Translations under genes and position numbers: made by a program
Shown here: one piece after another, positions 16,530 through 25,138 of the stretch
Layout of the letters: every line of letters begins with the position of its first letter
Numbering within the stretch: the stretch's first letter is position 1
Source: Deltaproteobacteria bacterium
GTDB lineage: Bacteria; Bdellovibrionota_B; Oligoflexia; Oligoflexales; Bog-1112
Assembly (NCBI GenBank): GCA_023250635.1
Contig: JAHFAI010000013.1
Span: forward strand, 1 to 44,706
Length of the DNA: 44,706 nt
Direction: 5' to 3'
The notes under the pieces: model-generated
Told to the model about the DNA's origin: nothing
Databases searched by the model: none
What the model saw: the letters and a program-made list of their open reading frames with translations, nothing else

Positions 16530-16841
16530 ATGGAAAGCGAAAAGATCCGAATTCGGCTGCGAGGCTACGATTACCGCCTAATCGATCAATCTGCTGCTGA
16601 GATCATCGAAAGAGCGAAGCGCACAGGAGCTAAAGTTGCTGGGCCAATCCCCCTGCCAACTACGATTAACCGTTATACGGTTTTGCGCAGCCCGCACGTC
16701 GATAAGAAGTCTCGTGAGCAGTTTGAGGTACGAACCCATAAACGGGTTCTCGATATTCTTGAACCCAAACAACAGACCATTGATGCTTTGATGAAGCTTG
16801 ACCTCGCCAGTGGGGTTGATGTGGAGATTAAGCTCTACTAG
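16530..16841 (+). CDS. rpsJ: 30S ribosomal protein S10
   Basis: A 103-residue head protein of the 30S subunit, also the NusE partner of NusB in transcription antitermination. It shows the family signatures [17 protein letters not shown] at the start, GPIPLPTTI in the middle, and [22 protein letters not shown]. The length is standard. ATG 16530 follows AGGGTG. It opens the ribosomal superoperon. There is no rpsL-rpsG-fusA-tuf group directly upstream; a divergent outer-membrane gene sits there instead. Confidence 0.98.
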   Translation: MESEKIRIRLRGYDYRLIDQSAAEIIERAKRTGAKVAGPIPLPTTINRYTVLRSPHVDKKSREQFEVRTHKRVLDILEPKQQTIDALMKLDLASGVDVEIKLY

Positions 16842-16916
16842 TCCCTAGAAAAGCAGGGCAGAATCTCCCTGCGAGTAAGAATAGTACATCCATTCAGCAA
16901 TCAGAATGTAGGTTAA

Positions 16917-17567
16917 ATGATGGCCAAGTTTACCAATAAAGGACTAATAGTTAGAAAGATAGGCATGACCCGAGCTGTCGACGCTGCCGGTGAAATGATT
17001 CCTATTACCCTGCTTAAAGTCGAAGATCAAACGGTTACTAAAATTCTCGAGCTCCAGCGTGATGGCTACCATGGTTATCAGGTGGGTTTTGTCCAAAAAG
17101 CAGAGAAAAACCTTACTAAACCAGATGTCTATCGCCTCCGTAAAGTTAAGGTAGACGAGAACTATAGTCGTTTCAAAGAGTTTCGTTGTGCCCAGGCGGT
17201 TAGTGGTCTTGAGCTCGGCGCCAAAGTAACGGCTGAGTTGCTGCAAGCGGTAACCGCCCTTGATGTAACTGGTATTACTAAAGGACGTGGCTTCCAAGGT
17301 TCAGTAAAGCGCTGGAATTCAGCTATCGGTCCTAAAGGTCACGGCTCGCGGTTTCATCGTCGTCCCGGTTCCTTAGGGCAAAATAGCTCACCGGCTCGCG
17401 TTTACAAGAACAAGCACCAGCCAGGTCATTTGGGTGTCGAAAACGTTACGATTAAAAATATTCAAGTATTCGATATCGATGTTGCGCAAAACGTCATTGC
17501 TGTAAAGGGCTCGGTCCCTGGTCATCGTGAGGGGTTTCTCGCAATTCGCCCGAGCCATGAAAATTAG
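16917..17567 (+). CDS. rplC: 50S ribosomal protein L3
   Basis: A 216-residue early-assembly protein near the peptidyl-transferase centre and the sarcin-ricin region. It has an N-terminal GLIVRKIGMTR and the central TGITKGRGFQGSVKRW. The long loop GSRFHRRPGSLGQNSSPARVYK carries the Gln region that PrmB methylates in E. coli. Two ATGs stand in tandem (16917 and 16920) and both are reachable from the AGG upstream; the second could be used. The 75-base gap after rpsJ has no visible terminator. Confidence 0.97.
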   Translation: MMAKFTNKGLIVRKIGMTRAVDAAGEMIPITLLKVEDQTVTKILELQRDGYHGYQVGFVQKAEKNLTKPDVYRLRKVKVDENYSRFKEFRCAQAVSGLELGAKVTAELLQAVTALDVTGITKGRGFQGSVKRWNSAIGPKGHGSRFHRRPGSLGQNSSPARVYKNKHQPGHLGVENVTIKNIQVFDIDVAQNVIAVKGSVPGHREGFLAIRPSHEN

Positions 17568-17600
17568 GCAAACGCAGCACAGGAATAGAGGTAAGAGAAC

Positions 17601-18242
17601 ATGAAGTGGGACGTCACAAACATTGACGGCGAAAAAATAAAGTCGATCGAGCTGCCAGAATCTATTTTTGGTCTCGAAATGAACGAAGGGGTATTGCACA
17701 GCGTTATTAAGGCTTACCAAGCCAATAAACGCCAGGGCACCCATGCTACCAAGACTCGCAGCCTGGTTTCTGGTGGGGGCAAAAAACCCATCCGTCAAAA
17801 AGGCACGGGTGGCGCTCGTCAAGGCTCAAGCCGTTCTCCGCTGATGCCCGGGGGGGCGACCGTTCACGGTCCGCAACCACGCGATTACCGTCAGCATATC
17901 AATAAGAAAACCAGGCTATTGGCGCTTAAAATCGCCTTGAGTGATAAGGTTCGTCATAACAAATTGTTTCTGGTGGATGATTTTGGCATCAACTCCTACA
18001 ACACCAAGCAAGTTGTTAAGTCCTTGCAGGTGATCAGCAGGGGTGAGGCAGCTCGCACTACCCTCGTGGCGGATGAGCGCAAAGACGACTTCCTTTACAA
18101 GTCGACCCGCAATATCCATGGAGCGATGAGCTTGATGCCTGCGGCGATTAATGCCGAGAACGTCCTGCGCTACGAAGCCTTGGTTCTCAGCGAAACTGCC
18201 TTGGCTACTTTGCACCAACGGCTTCAAGGTGAGGAAAACTAA
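17601..18242 (+). CDS. rplD: 50S ribosomal protein L4
   Basis: A 213-residue protein lining the exit tunnel. In E. coli it is also the autogenous regulator of the S10 operon. The tunnel-loop region is clear: GTHATKTRSLVSGGGKKPIRQKG, then GGARQGSSRSP. A globular C-terminal part follows with NIHGAMSLMPAAINAENVLRYEALV. ATG 17601 sits behind GAGGTAAGAG, and the stop is two bases before rplW. The AAGCC-rich leader upstream of rpsJ would be the place to look for an L4 target. Confidence 0.97.
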   Translation: MKWDVTNIDGEKIKSIELPESIFGLEMNEGVLHSVIKAYQANKRQGTHATKTRSLVSGGGKKPIRQKGTGGARQGSSRSPLMPGGATVHGPQPRDYRQHINKKTRLLALKIALSDKVRHNKLFLVDDFGINSYNTKQVVKSLQVISRGEAARTTLVADERKDDFLYKSTRNIHGAMSLMPAAINAENVLRYEALVLSETALATLHQRLQGEEN

Positions 18243-18244
18243 TA

Positions 18245-18532
18245 ATGGACATCTATTCAGTACTGATTCAACCGATGCTCACCGAAAAGAGCAACGAAAA
18301 GCGTGAAAGCGAGCAAAAGTACTCGTTCTTGGTTAAGCAAGAAGCCAGCAAAGGCGATATCAAACTCGCTGTTGAAAAGCTCTTTGGCGTTAACGTCACT
18401 GCTGTTAACACGCTGTTGACTCGCGGTAAGGTGAAGCGTCGTGGAGCGCGGCATTTTTTGAGCGATAAAAAGAAAAAAGCGATTGTTTCCATCGCTGCTG
18501 GTCAGAAGATTTCGAGTTTTGAAGATCAGTAG
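18245..18532 (+). CDS. rplW: 50S ribosomal protein L23
   Basis: A 95-residue protein at the tunnel exit, docking site for trigger factor and signal recognition particle. It has the family pattern LIQPMLTEKSNEKRE, YSFLVKQEASKGDIKLAVEKLFGVNVTAVNT and RGKVKRRGARHF. ATG 18245 is two bases after the rplD stop, so translation is probably coupled. The gap to rplB is 73 bases. Confidence 0.97.
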   Translation: MDIYSVLIQPMLTEKSNEKRESEQKYSFLVKQEASKGDIKLAVEKLFGVNVTAVNTLLTRGKVKRRGARHFLSDKKKKAIVSIAAGQKISSFEDQ

Positions 18533-18605
18533 TAGGTTGGCGGGCCAAAGTGGCACCAGCGAGTGAGCGTTATCACGAAGCATGAAGAAATAGGGCAGAA
18601 TCGTC

Positions 18606-19433
18606 ATGAGCATTAAAATTTACAAAGGCACAACTCCTGGCCGCCGTAACATGGCAGTGGTCGATTTTGGTGTGCTGGATAAAGTAGAACCGTATAAGCC
18701 GCTCCTCGAAGGGCTACGTAAAAACGGTGGTCGTAATAATTACGGACGCATCACCGTCCGTCATCAAGGTGGGGGCGCCAAGCGCTCGTATCGGATTATT
18801 GACTTCAAAAACCTTAAGCTCAACATTCCTGGTAAGGTTGAGTATATTGAATACGATCCTAATCGTAGTGCCTTTATTGCTCGGGTCGTGTATCAAGATG
18901 GTCAGCGTCGCTATATGCTGGCTCCTGATAAGGTAAAGCGCGGAGACCAAATTATTGCTGGTCCCGAGGCTGATATTAAAGACGGAAACTCGTTGCCTTT
19001 AGCCAACATTCCTGCGGGGACGCTGATCCACAATGTGGAAATGAAACCAGGCAAGGGTGGGCAGATGGCACGTTCAGCCGGTACTTACTGCCAGTTGGCT
19101 GGTAAGACTGGTGAATATGCGCAGATCAAGTTGCCTTCCGGGGAACTGCGCAAAGTACCGATCAACTGCTATGCTACCATCGGTACGGTAAGCAACCATG
19201 ACCACTCCAACCGTAAAATCGGTAAAGCTGGTAAAAGCCGTCACTTGGGAATTCGACCTACTGTTCGTGGTGTTGCCATGAACCCGGTCGATCACCCGCA
19301 TGGTGGTGGTGAAGGTCGTACCTCTGGTGGTCGTCACCCGGTAAGTCCATGGGCGAAGCCAACAAAGGGTTATAAGACTCGCTCTAACAAGCGAACCAGT
19401 AAATTTATTATTAAACGCCGTGATAAGAAATAG
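18606..19433 (+). CDS. rplB: 50S ribosomal protein L2
   Basis: A 275-residue core 23S-binding protein near the peptidyl-transferase centre. It is the best-conserved protein of the operon here: [13 protein letters not shown] at the start, [17 protein letters not shown], then [11 protein letters not shown]. The C-terminal [15 protein letters not shown] contains the histidine known to be important for peptidyl transfer. ATG 18606 follows GGGCAGAATCGTC. The length is standard. Confidence 0.98.
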   Translation: MSIKIYKGTTPGRRNMAVVDFGVLDKVEPYKPLLEGLRKNGGRNNYGRITVRHQGGGAKRSYRIIDFKNLKLNIPGKVEYIEYDPNRSAFIARVVYQDGQRRYMLAPDKVKRGDQIIAGPEADIKDGNSLPLANIPAGTLIHNVEMKPGKGGQMARSAGTYCQLAGKTGEYAQIKLPSGELRKVPINCYATIGTVSNHDHSNRKIGKAGKSRHLGIRPTVRGVAMNPVDHPHGGGEGRTSGGRHPVSPWAKPTKGYKTRSNKRTSKFIIKRRDKK

Positions 19434-19447
19434 GCAGGAGGCTAAAA

Positions 19448-19714
19448 GTGGCTCGTTCAGTACGCAAAGGCCCTTTTTTCGATTTGTATTTAGTGAAGAA
19501 GGCGACAGTAGCCAGACAGGACAAGAAACCTATCAAGACCTGGAGTCGTCGTTCGACCATAATTCCAGACTTTGTTGGTTTGACTTTTGCAGTCCATAAT
19601 GGCAAGAAATTCGTCCCGGTATTTGTAACCGAAAATATGGTCGGCCATAAGTTGGGCGAGTTTTCTCCTACAAGAAATTATCGCGGACATAGTAAAACAG
19701 CGAAAAAAGTCTAG
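19448..19714 (+). CDS. rpsS: 30S ribosomal protein S19
   Basis: An 88-residue protein of the 30S head at the subunit interface. It has the usual start [31 protein letters not shown], and [19 protein letters not shown] 19448 is the start, behind AGGAGGC. It lies 14 bases after rplB and 20 before rplV. Confidence 0.98.
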   Translation: MARSVRKGPFFDLYLVKKATVARQDKKPIKTWSRRSTIIPDFVGLTFAVHNGKKFVPVFVTENMVGHKLGEFSPTRNYRGHSKTAKKV

Positions 19715-19734
19715 GTTAGAGTAAGGATACCGTT

Positions 19735-20073
19735 ATGGTTGCAGATTTTAAGGTTTTTCTCAAAGGGGTACGCATTTCCCCGCGGAAAGCCCGATTGGTT
19801 GTGGACTTGGTCCGAGGTAAGCAGGTGCAAGAAGCCCTTGACGTCCTCAAGTTGACCCAAAAACGTACCGCCCCTGTGCTGGCAAAGATGATCTCTTCGG
19901 GGATCGCCAATGCTCGCAATACCGCGACGGTCGATGTGGATAACTTGGTGGTTGCTGAAGTGATGGTAGACGAAGGTCCAACCATCAAGCGCTTCCTGCC
20001 GCGTGCGCAAGGACGGGCGACACCAATACGCAAGCGTACTTCGCATATTTCCGTGAAATTGAGAGAGATTTAA
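19735..20073 (+). CDS. rplV: 50S ribosomal protein L22
   Basis: A 112-residue protein whose beta-hairpin lines the nascent-peptide tunnel and contributes to macrolide interaction. Visible motifs are RISPRKARLVVDLVRG, ANARNTATVDVDNLVV, and the hairpin tip region FLPRAQGRATPIRKRTSHI. ATG 19735 follows GTAAGGATACC. Length and order are standard. Confidence 0.97.
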   Translation: MVADFKVFLKGVRISPRKARLVVDLVRGKQVQEALDVLKLTQKRTAPVLAKMISSGIANARNTATVDVDNLVVAEVMVDEGPTIKRFLPRAQGRATPIRKRTSHISVKLREI

Positions 20074-20087
20074 GGAAGGGTCGATCG

Positions 20088-20726
20088 GTGGGACAAAAAG
20101 TTAATCCAACGGGTTTTCGTGTAGGGATCATCAAAGGATGGGCATCGCGTTGGTATGCCAACCATAACTATGCCGACCTGATTAAAGAAGATATCGTCAT
20201 CCGTGACTTTATCGAGAAGCGTTTCGGTTCTGCTGGTTTGGCACGAGTTGAGATCGAGCGCGCTGCTAAGAATGTCAAAATTAACATTCACAGTAGCCGT
20301 CCCGGGATTATTATCGGGAAAAAAGGCACAGGCGCCGAGAAGCTAAAAGCTGAACTGGTAAAGATGTGCAAGATCAAGTCTGGGGAAGCAACCCTGAACG
20401 TGTTCGAGATCAAGAAGCCTGATACCAATGCCCAGCTGGTTGCCGATAGCATCAAGCAACAACTCGAAAAACGCGTTTCATTTCGCCGGGCTATGAAAAA
20501 AGCCATTTCGAGTGCCATGAAGGGTGGAGTCAAGGGGATCAAAGTTCAGTGCTCTGGTCGTCTTGGTGGTGCCGATATGTCTCGAGTTGAGCGTTACCAT
20601 GAAGGTCGCGTTCCCCTGCATACTTTGCGGGCGGATATCGACTATGCTCGGTCGGAAGCATTGACGACCTATGGTTTAACAGGTATTAAAGTTTGGATTT
20701 TTCACGGTGAAGTATTAGACAAGTAA
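20088..20726 (+). CDS. rpsC: 30S ribosomal protein S3
   Basis: A 212-residue protein at the mRNA entry of the 30S subunit. GTG 20088 is the start, giving GQKVNPTGFRVGIIKGW. A KH domain follows with GIIIGKKGTGAEKL, and the C-terminal domain contains GGVKGIKVQCSGRLGGADMSR and TLRADIDY. It is on the short side of the family because the C-terminal tail ends soon after IKVWIFHGE. Spacing to rplV is 14 bases. Confidence 0.97.
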   Translation: MGQKVNPTGFRVGIIKGWASRWYANHNYADLIKEDIVIRDFIEKRFGSAGLARVEIERAAKNVKINIHSSRPGIIIGKKGTGAEKLKAELVKMCKIKSGEATLNVFEIKKPDTNAQLVADSIKQQLEKRVSFRRAMKKAISSAMKGGVKGIKVQCSGRLGGADMSRVERYHEGRVPLHTLRADIDYARSEALTTYGLTGIKVWIFHGEVLDK

Positions 20727-20761
20727 TTGTCTTGTATCTCTAGAACGAGGAGTTGGTATCT

Positions 20762-21193
20762 ATGTTGGCGCCTAAAAAGCTCAAATACCGCAAGCAACAC
20801 AAGGGGCGCGTGCGCGGAATGGCCCAATCTGGCACCGAACTAGCCTTTGGTGATATGGGGCTGGTGGCTCTCGAAACCGGACGGATCACCGCTCGCCAGA
20901 TTGAAGCGGCCCGTATTGCTCTCACTCGCAAAACAAAGCGGGGCGGGCAGGTGTGGATAAAAGTCTTCCCCGATGTGCCGGTAACCAGAAAACCAGCCGA
21001 AGTACGGATGGGTAAAGGTAAAGGTGCAGTCGACCATTATATCGCTAAGGTTCGTCCTGGACGCATCCTCTACGAAATCGGTGGTGTGGATCGCCCCACG
21101 GCGAAAGAAGCCTTGGAACTTGCGGCAGCAAAACTGCCGATTAAAACCAAATTACTTGTCAAGGGCTTGGACCCTTGGATTCGAGCGGAATAA
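20762..21193 (+). CDS. rplP: 50S ribosomal protein L16
   Basis: A 143-residue protein at the A-site side of the 50S subunit. ATG 20762 is chosen because it gives the canonical start [15 protein letters not shown] and sits behind GAGGAG. An upstream in-frame TTG (20753) is not needed. Motifs include [24 protein letters not shown] and [12 protein letters not shown]. The stop TAA is immediately followed by the rpmC ATG. Confidence 0.97.
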   Translation: MLAPKKLKYRKQHKGRVRGMAQSGTELAFGDMGLVALETGRITARQIEAARIALTRKTKRGGQVWIKVFPDVPVTRKPAEVRMGKGKGAVDHYIAKVRPGRILYEIGGVDRPTAKEALELAAAKLPIKTKLLVKGLDPWIRAE

Positions 21194-21412
21194 ATGAAAG
21201 CAGCAGAACTAAGCAGTGAAGAAATCAAAGGCTTTAATCTTCAGCAACTTGGCGAAGCCGAGCGTGAAATACGCCGCGAGCTTGCCCTGATGCGCATGGC
21301 AGTACTTAAGCAACAGAAATCCCCGCTTAAGCAAGTACGTGCGATGAAGAAAAATATTGCCCGGATTAAGACTTTTTCAAGCCAATTACATGCTCAGCAT
21401 GTGGGCAAATAG
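21194..21412 (+). CDS. rpmC: 50S ribosomal protein L29
   Basis: A 72-residue, mostly helical protein at the tunnel exit next to L23. It has the expected ELRELRRELALMRM-like pattern (EAEREIRRELALMRMAVLKQQKSPLKQVRAMKKNIARIKT has the same order of elements, here spanning residues 17-56). The start codon abuts the rplP stop with no gap, so coupling is likely. It is slightly longer than many L29 proteins. Confidence 0.95.
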   Translation: MKAAELSSEEIKGFNLQQLGEAEREIRRELALMRMAVLKQQKSPLKQVRAMKKNIARIKTFSSQLHAQHVGK

Positions 21413-21419
21413 GTAGGTT

Positions 21420-21683
21420 ATGAAGGATACGAACGCACATCAAAAGACCCTTCGCTGTCGTGTACACAGCGATAAGATGAACAAATCTCGCGTTGGTGTG
21501 GTAGAGCGCCGGGTGAAACATCCGGTAGTTGGCAAGTATATTACCCGCACCACCAAGATTATGTTTCATGACGAAGCTAATCAATGCCGTATCGGCGACG
21601 AAGTAATGATTCGTCAAACCAAGCCATTTAGTGCTAACAAAACATTTATTTTAGACAGTATTCTTTCACAAAGTCAGGAATAA
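21420..21683 (+). CDS. rpsQ: 30S ribosomal protein S17
   Basis: An 87-residue primary 16S-binding protein with an OB fold. Recognisable segments are GVVERRVKHPVVGKYITRT (S17 core strand), DEANQCRIGDEVMI and RQTKPFSANKTF. ATG 21420 is seven bases after rpmC. The N-terminus has a short extra polar stretch (MKDTNAHQKTL) compared with compact homologues. Confidence 0.96.
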   Translation: MKDTNAHQKTLRCRVHSDKMNKSRVGVVERRVKHPVVGKYITRTTKIMFHDEANQCRIGDEVMIRQTKPFSANKTFILDSILSQSQE

Positions 21684-21724
21684 GTAGGCCTATTCATTGG
21701 ATAGGTACATTGGGGTTTTAAGCC

Positions 21725-22096
21725 ATGATTCAAATGGAAACCGTGTTAAAAGCGGGCGATAATTCCGGCGCAAAACGGGTTAAATGCATTAAGGTCCTCG
21801 GGGGCAGCAAGCGTACTAGCGCCAGTGTTGGCGATATTATTGTTGTTTCCATCAAGGAAGCGATTGCCAACAGCAAGGTAAAAAAAGGCAGCGTCCATAA
21901 AGCGGTGGTGGTGCGGACCGCAGCTTTTATTAACCGCAGCGATGGTTCTACCATACGCTTCGACGAAAACGCTTGTGTGCTGATCAAGGAAAAAGATAAT
22001 GAGCCGATCGGAACCCGTATTTTTGGACCGGTCTGTCGTGAAATCCGTAGCAAAGGCTTTGTTAAGATCGCCTCGCTAGCACCGGAAGTGCTCTAA
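21725..22096 (+). CDS. rplN: 50S ribosomal protein L14
   Basis: A 123-residue protein at the subunit interface, also the docking site of the silencing factor RsfS. It has the canonical start [35 protein letters not shown], and the ending [16 protein letters not shown]. It is followed only 34 bases later by rplE. The gene that normally comes next, rplX, is absent, and the L14 C-terminus does not contain it. Confidence 0.98.
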   Translation: MIQMETVLKAGDNSGAKRVKCIKVLGGSKRTSASVGDIIVVSIKEAIANSKVKKGSVHKAVVVRTAAFINRSDGSTIRFDENACVLIKEKDNEPIGTRIFGPVCREIRSKGFVKIASLAPEVL

Positions 22097-22130
22097 AGAA
22101 ACCCATAGCTTCTATTTGTGGAGATAACAG

Positions 22131-22679
22131 GTGGCTGAGTATACGCCCAATTTAGCAACAGCCTATAAGGCTAGCATCGGTCAATTGAAAAAAGACCTTA
22201 ATATTGCCAACCCGATGCAGGTACCACGTCTCGAAAAGATCGTGGTCAATATCGGTCAAGGCGATGCGGTACAGAACGTCAAGATTCTCGATGCAGCCAT
22301 TGAAGACCTGCGTGCAATTACCGGTCAACAACCGATTAAACGTCGCTCTAAAACCAGCATTGCTGGCTTTAAATTGCGTAAAGGCATGCCGATTGGCTGC
22401 TCAGTAACGCTGCGCCGCGAAAAAATGTATGAATTCTTGGAGCGCTTGGTCAATACCGCGATTCCTCGTATTCGTGACTTCCGTGGATATTCGCCTAAGG
22501 CCTTTGATGGTCGCGGTAACTACTCCTTGGGAATCAAAGAGCAAATCGTGTTTGCTGAAATTGACTATGATAAGGTCGATAAGCTGCGCGGTCTCGGTAT
22601 AACCCTGGTGACCACAGCGAAGAATGATGTTGAGGCCCGGGCCCTGTTAGATGTTTTCAAATTTCCATTCCGCAAGTAG
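22131..22679 (+). CDS. rplE: 50S ribosomal protein L5
   Basis: A 182-residue central-protuberance protein that carries 5S rRNA and contacts P-site tRNA. GTG 22131 is the start behind GTGGAGATAACAG. Motifs include [35 protein letters not shown], and [20 protein letters not shown]. The N-terminus is ordinary and shows no fused KOW (L24) domain. Confidence 0.98.
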   Translation: MAEYTPNLATAYKASIGQLKKDLNIANPMQVPRLEKIVVNIGQGDAVQNVKILDAAIEDLRAITGQQPIKRRSKTSIAGFKLRKGMPIGCSVTLRREKMYEFLERLVNTAIPRIRDFRGYSPKAFDGRGNYSLGIKEQIVFAEIDYDKVDKLRGLGITLVTTAKNDVEARALLDVFKFPFRK

Positions 22680-22691
22680 CGAGGAGCAATC

Positions 22692-22877
22692 GTGGCACGT
22701 AAGTCCCTAATCGAAAAGTGCAATAAGACGCCGAAGTTCTCATCGCGGGCGTATACCCGCTGTAACAAGTGCGGTCGCTCTAAGGCGGTCTACCGCAAAT
22801 TCGGTTTGTGCCGGATCTGTTTTAGATTGATGGCTCTCAAGGGATACCTCCCCGGTGTGGTCAAGGCATCCTGGTAA
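22692..22877 (+). CDS. rpsN: 30S ribosomal protein S14, zinc-binding type
   Basis: The 61-residue short form of S14. Two CxxC pairs (Cys24/Cys27 and Cys40/Cys43) form a zinc ribbon: RCNKCGR and LCRICFR. GTG 22692 starts the protein ARKSLIEKC, behind GCGAGGAG. Gammaproteobacteria such as E. coli have the longer zinc-free form, so this form fits a different lineage. Confidence 0.97.
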   Translation: MARKSLIEKCNKTPKFSSRAYTRCNKCGRSKAVYRKFGLCRICFRLMALKGYLPGVVKASW

Positions 22878-22917
22878 GTACGCTGGAATATTACGAAGTG
22901 TTTTTGGAGTATATGCA

Positions 22918-23322
22918 ATGAATGTAACAGATCCCATAGCTGACCTTTTGACCCGCATTCGCAATGCGCAGAAGGCCCAGAAAGAAGTGGTAGCCGTTCC
23001 AGCGTCGAAGATGAAGATCGCGATTGTTCACCTTCTTAAGCAAGAAGGTTTGGTTCGGGCTTACAAGTGTATTCGTGATGACAAGCAGGGCGTTATTAAG
23101 ATTGCTTTGAAGTACCAGGAAGGTAACGTGCCCAAGGGAGTGATCTCTGAGCTGAAGCGCGTTTCCACCCCCGGACGTCGAGTTTATGTAGAAGCGGAGA
23201 AGATCCCTTACGTGAAAAACGGCTACGGAGTGGCGATTATTTCGACTTCTCGTGGAGTTATGACTTGTCGTGAAGCGCGTACTCACCATATTGGTGGTGA
23301 GCACCTCTGCTCCGTTTATTAA
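22918..23322 (+). CDS. rpsH: 30S ribosomal protein S8
   Basis: A 134-residue central-domain 16S-binding protein. In E. coli it regulates the spc operon. ATG 22918 gives the canonical MNVTDPIADLLTRIRNAQ and sits behind TTGGAG. The longer open frame upstream overlaps rpsN and is spurious. Motifs include VPASKMKIAIVHLLKQEG, RRVYVEAEKIPYV and the signature STSRGVMTCREAR, with GGEHLCSVY at the end. Confidence 0.97.
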   Translation: MNVTDPIADLLTRIRNAQKAQKEVVAVPASKMKIAIVHLLKQEGLVRAYKCIRDDKQGVIKIALKYQEGNVPKGVISELKRVSTPGRRVYVEAEKIPYVKNGYGVAIISTSRGVMTCREARTHHIGGEHLCSVY

Positions 23323-23335
23323 ACTGAGGTTAGCA

Positions 23336-23887
23336 ATGTCTCGTATTGGTAAAAAATCAATTCCAGTGCCCAAAGGGGTCGAAGTAACCATTACCGGGCA
23401 ATCGGTAAAGGTTAAAGGACCAAAAGGTACGCTTGAGCGCTCTATTCATACCAGTATGCGGGTGGTGAAGGCTGAGGGAGCTCTTGGTATCGAGCCGAGC
23501 AATGATCGTGCCTCGCTCTCTCAGTATCATGGTTTAACTCGTAGCTTGATTAATAACATGGTCCAAGGGGTAACCCAGGGCTTTACTAAAAGCTTGTTAT
23601 TACGCGGTGTTGGATACAGAGCAGCCCTGAAAGGGAGCGAATTGCAATTGACCCTTGGCTATAGTCATCCAGTAATGTATCCATTGCCGAAGTCTATCGC
23701 GGTAAAAATAGATAAGCTTGGTAACGATCCGATGATCGTCGTTGAAGGTATCGACAAGGAGTTGGTTGGGCAGACGGCAGCTAACATCCGTGGGTTCCGT
23801 AAGCCAGAGCCCTATCATGGAAAAGGGGTTCGCTACGTCGACGAAGTAATCGTAACTAAAGTTGGTAAATCCGGAGCGAAGAAATAA
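23336..23887 (+). CDS. rplF: 50S ribosomal protein L6
   Basis: A 183-residue protein at the factor-binding side of the 50S subunit. ATG 23336 gives the canonical SRIGKKSIPVPKGVEV. The frame extends upstream into rpsH, but that part is not conserved. Two repeated domains are seen; the second contains VGYRAALKGSELQLTLGYSHPV and the end has IRGFRKPEPYHGKGVRY. A strong hairpin follows in the gap to rplR. Confidence 0.97.
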   Translation: MSRIGKKSIPVPKGVEVTITGQSVKVKGPKGTLERSIHTSMRVVKAEGALGIEPSNDRASLSQYHGLTRSLINNMVQGVTQGFTKSLLLRGVGYRAALKGSELQLTLGYSHPVMYPLPKSIAVKIDKLGNDPMIVVEGIDKELVGQTAANIRGFRKPEPYHGKGVRYVDEVIVTKVGKSGAKK

Positions 23888-23894
23888 TCATCCG

Positions 23895-23927
23895 CTGCCG
23901 AGGCCAGGCTGAGCGCTGGCACGGCAG
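23895..23927 (+). promoter_or_regulatory. Stable intergenic hairpin between rplF and rplR
   Basis: CTGCCG (23895-23900) pairs with CGGCAG (23922-23927), and the inner CCAG (23904-23907) pairs with CTGG (23916-23919). No T tract follows, so it is not a standard terminator. It could stabilise or partition the polycistronic mRNA, or bind a ribosomal protein. Confidence 0.5.
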
Positions 23928-23947
23928 AAATAACGAGTGGATCAAAG

Positions 23948-24304
23948 ATGAGTGCTAAAACTAAAACTGAACTGAAAGCGCGTCGTAAGAAAAGAGTGCG
24001 CAAAACTGTCTCCGGTACTAGCGAGCGGCCGCGCCTGTCGGTATTTCGCTCGGCGCAACACGTCTATGCCCAGGTAATCAACGATGAACTTGGGGTGACC
24101 CTGGTTTCGGCGAGCAGTTTTGAAAAGGGCAGCAGCAAAGCCCGTGCCAACATGATTGTCTGCGAGACTATTGGCTCACGTATTGCCGAGCGTTGTTTAG
24201 CAAAAAACATTACCAAGGTTGTCTTTGACAAAAACGGTAACAAGTACCACGGAAGAATTAAGGTTCTGGCAGATAAGGCACGAGAAGGTGGGCTTCTTTT
24301 CTAA
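23948..24304 (+). CDS. rplR: 50S ribosomal protein L18
   Basis: A 118-residue 5S rRNA-binding protein of the central protuberance. The Arg/Lys-rich N-terminus (KARRKKRVRKTVSGTSERPRL has the expected order) is followed by SVFRSAQHVYAQVI. The C-terminus is FDKNGNKYHGRIKVLADKAREGGLLF, matching the family ending. ATG 23948 is 60 bases after rplF, past the hairpin. Confidence 0.97.
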   Translation: MSAKTKTELKARRKKRVRKTVSGTSERPRLSVFRSAQHVYAQVINDELGVTLVSASSFEKGSSKARANMIVCETIGSRIAERCLAKNITKVVFDKNGNKYHGRIKVLADKAREGGLLF

Positions 24305-24341
24305 ACATACTAGTGTATAGTTTGCTAGTTGGAGAACGGTT

Positions 24342-24914
24342 TTGTTAAATACTAAAGATAAAGACAATAGAGAAAAAGACGCCGATGGCATTCAAGAACG
24401 CGTAGTATCCATCAGCCGAGTTGCCAAAGTGGTGAAGGGTGGACGGCGTTTTACCTTCAGCGTCTTGGTAGTGGTAGGTGACGGTATTAATCGAGTGGGC
24501 TTCGGGGTTGGTAAAGCCGGTGAAGTGCCTGATGCGATTAAAAAAGCGGCGGAACAAGCTAAAAAGACCATGGTAACCATTCGCCATGTTGAGGGAAATA
24601 TTCCCTTCGAAGTGGTCGGTCGTTTTGGCTCATCCAAGGTAATTATGTTCCCGGCTAAACCAGGGAAGGGAATTATCGCGGGTGGTGCGGTTCGTCAGAT
24701 CGTCGATATTGCTGGTATCAAAGATATCGTCTGCAAAATTCACGGTTCTAAGAACCCCAAGAACGTGGTTCGCGCTACCTTCGATGGTCTGCTCCAGTTG
24801 ATCAGTATCGAAGACTACGCGAAGCTTCGTGAGCGTACTCCCGAAGAAGTTCTTCAGGTCCGGGCGCACAACAAAAAATCTACCAGCGAAAAAACCGCTG
24901 TAGCAGCGCAGTAA
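24342..24914 (+). CDS. rpsE: 30S ribosomal protein S5
   Basis: A 190-residue protein at the mRNA entry and decoding fidelity region. The start is TTG 24342, eleven bases after GGAG. The first conserved element is ERVVSISRVAKVVKGGRRF. Other motifs are GDGINRVGFGVGKAGEVPDAI and PAKPGKGIIAGGAVRQI, then GSKNPKNVVRATFDGL. It is longer than E. coli S5 because of a polar N-terminus and a Thr/Ser/Lys-rich tail. Confidence 0.96.
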   Translation: MLNTKDKDNREKDADGIQERVVSISRVAKVVKGGRRFTFSVLVVVGDGINRVGFGVGKAGEVPDAIKKAAEQAKKTMVTIRHVEGNIPFEVVGRFGSSKVIMFPAKPGKGIIAGGAVRQIVDIAGIKDIVCKIHGSKNPKNVVRATFDGLLQLISIEDYAKLRERTPEEVLQVRAHNKKSTSEKTAVAAQ

Positions 24915-24926
24915 GGCGAGGAAGGA

Positions 24927-25121
24927 ATGAGCATGGCTAACTTTATTGAAGTAACCCAAATACACAGTGTCATCGGACATCCCGAGAAGACTCGCCGGAT
25001 TATTAAAGGTCTCGGCTTGGGTGGTATCGGTGGCGTTCGCCTCCACAAAGATAACAATTGCATTCGCGGGATGGTTAACAAAGTTAAGCATCTGATTCGC
25101 TATCGCCTGATTGCGGAATAG
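24927..25121 (+). CDS. rpmD: 50S ribosomal protein L30
   Basis: A 64-residue protein. It shows the L30 pattern IEVTQIHSVIGHPEKTRRIIKGLGLGGI, then VNKVKHLIRYR. ATG 24927 (with a second ATG two codons on) lies 12 bases after rpsE, behind GAGGAAGG. L30 is missing in some bacterial lineages and present here. Confidence 0.95.
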   Translation: MSMANFIEVTQIHSVIGHPEKTRRIIKGLGLGGIGGVRLHKDNNCIRGMVNKVKHLIRYRLIAE

Positions 25122-25138
25122 GGAAGGTTCTCACTCGT

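Noticed and set aside
22131-22230. L24 hidden as a fusion to L5 or L14
   Set aside because: Both proteins start and end at their usual conserved motifs; no extra KOW-like segment is present.
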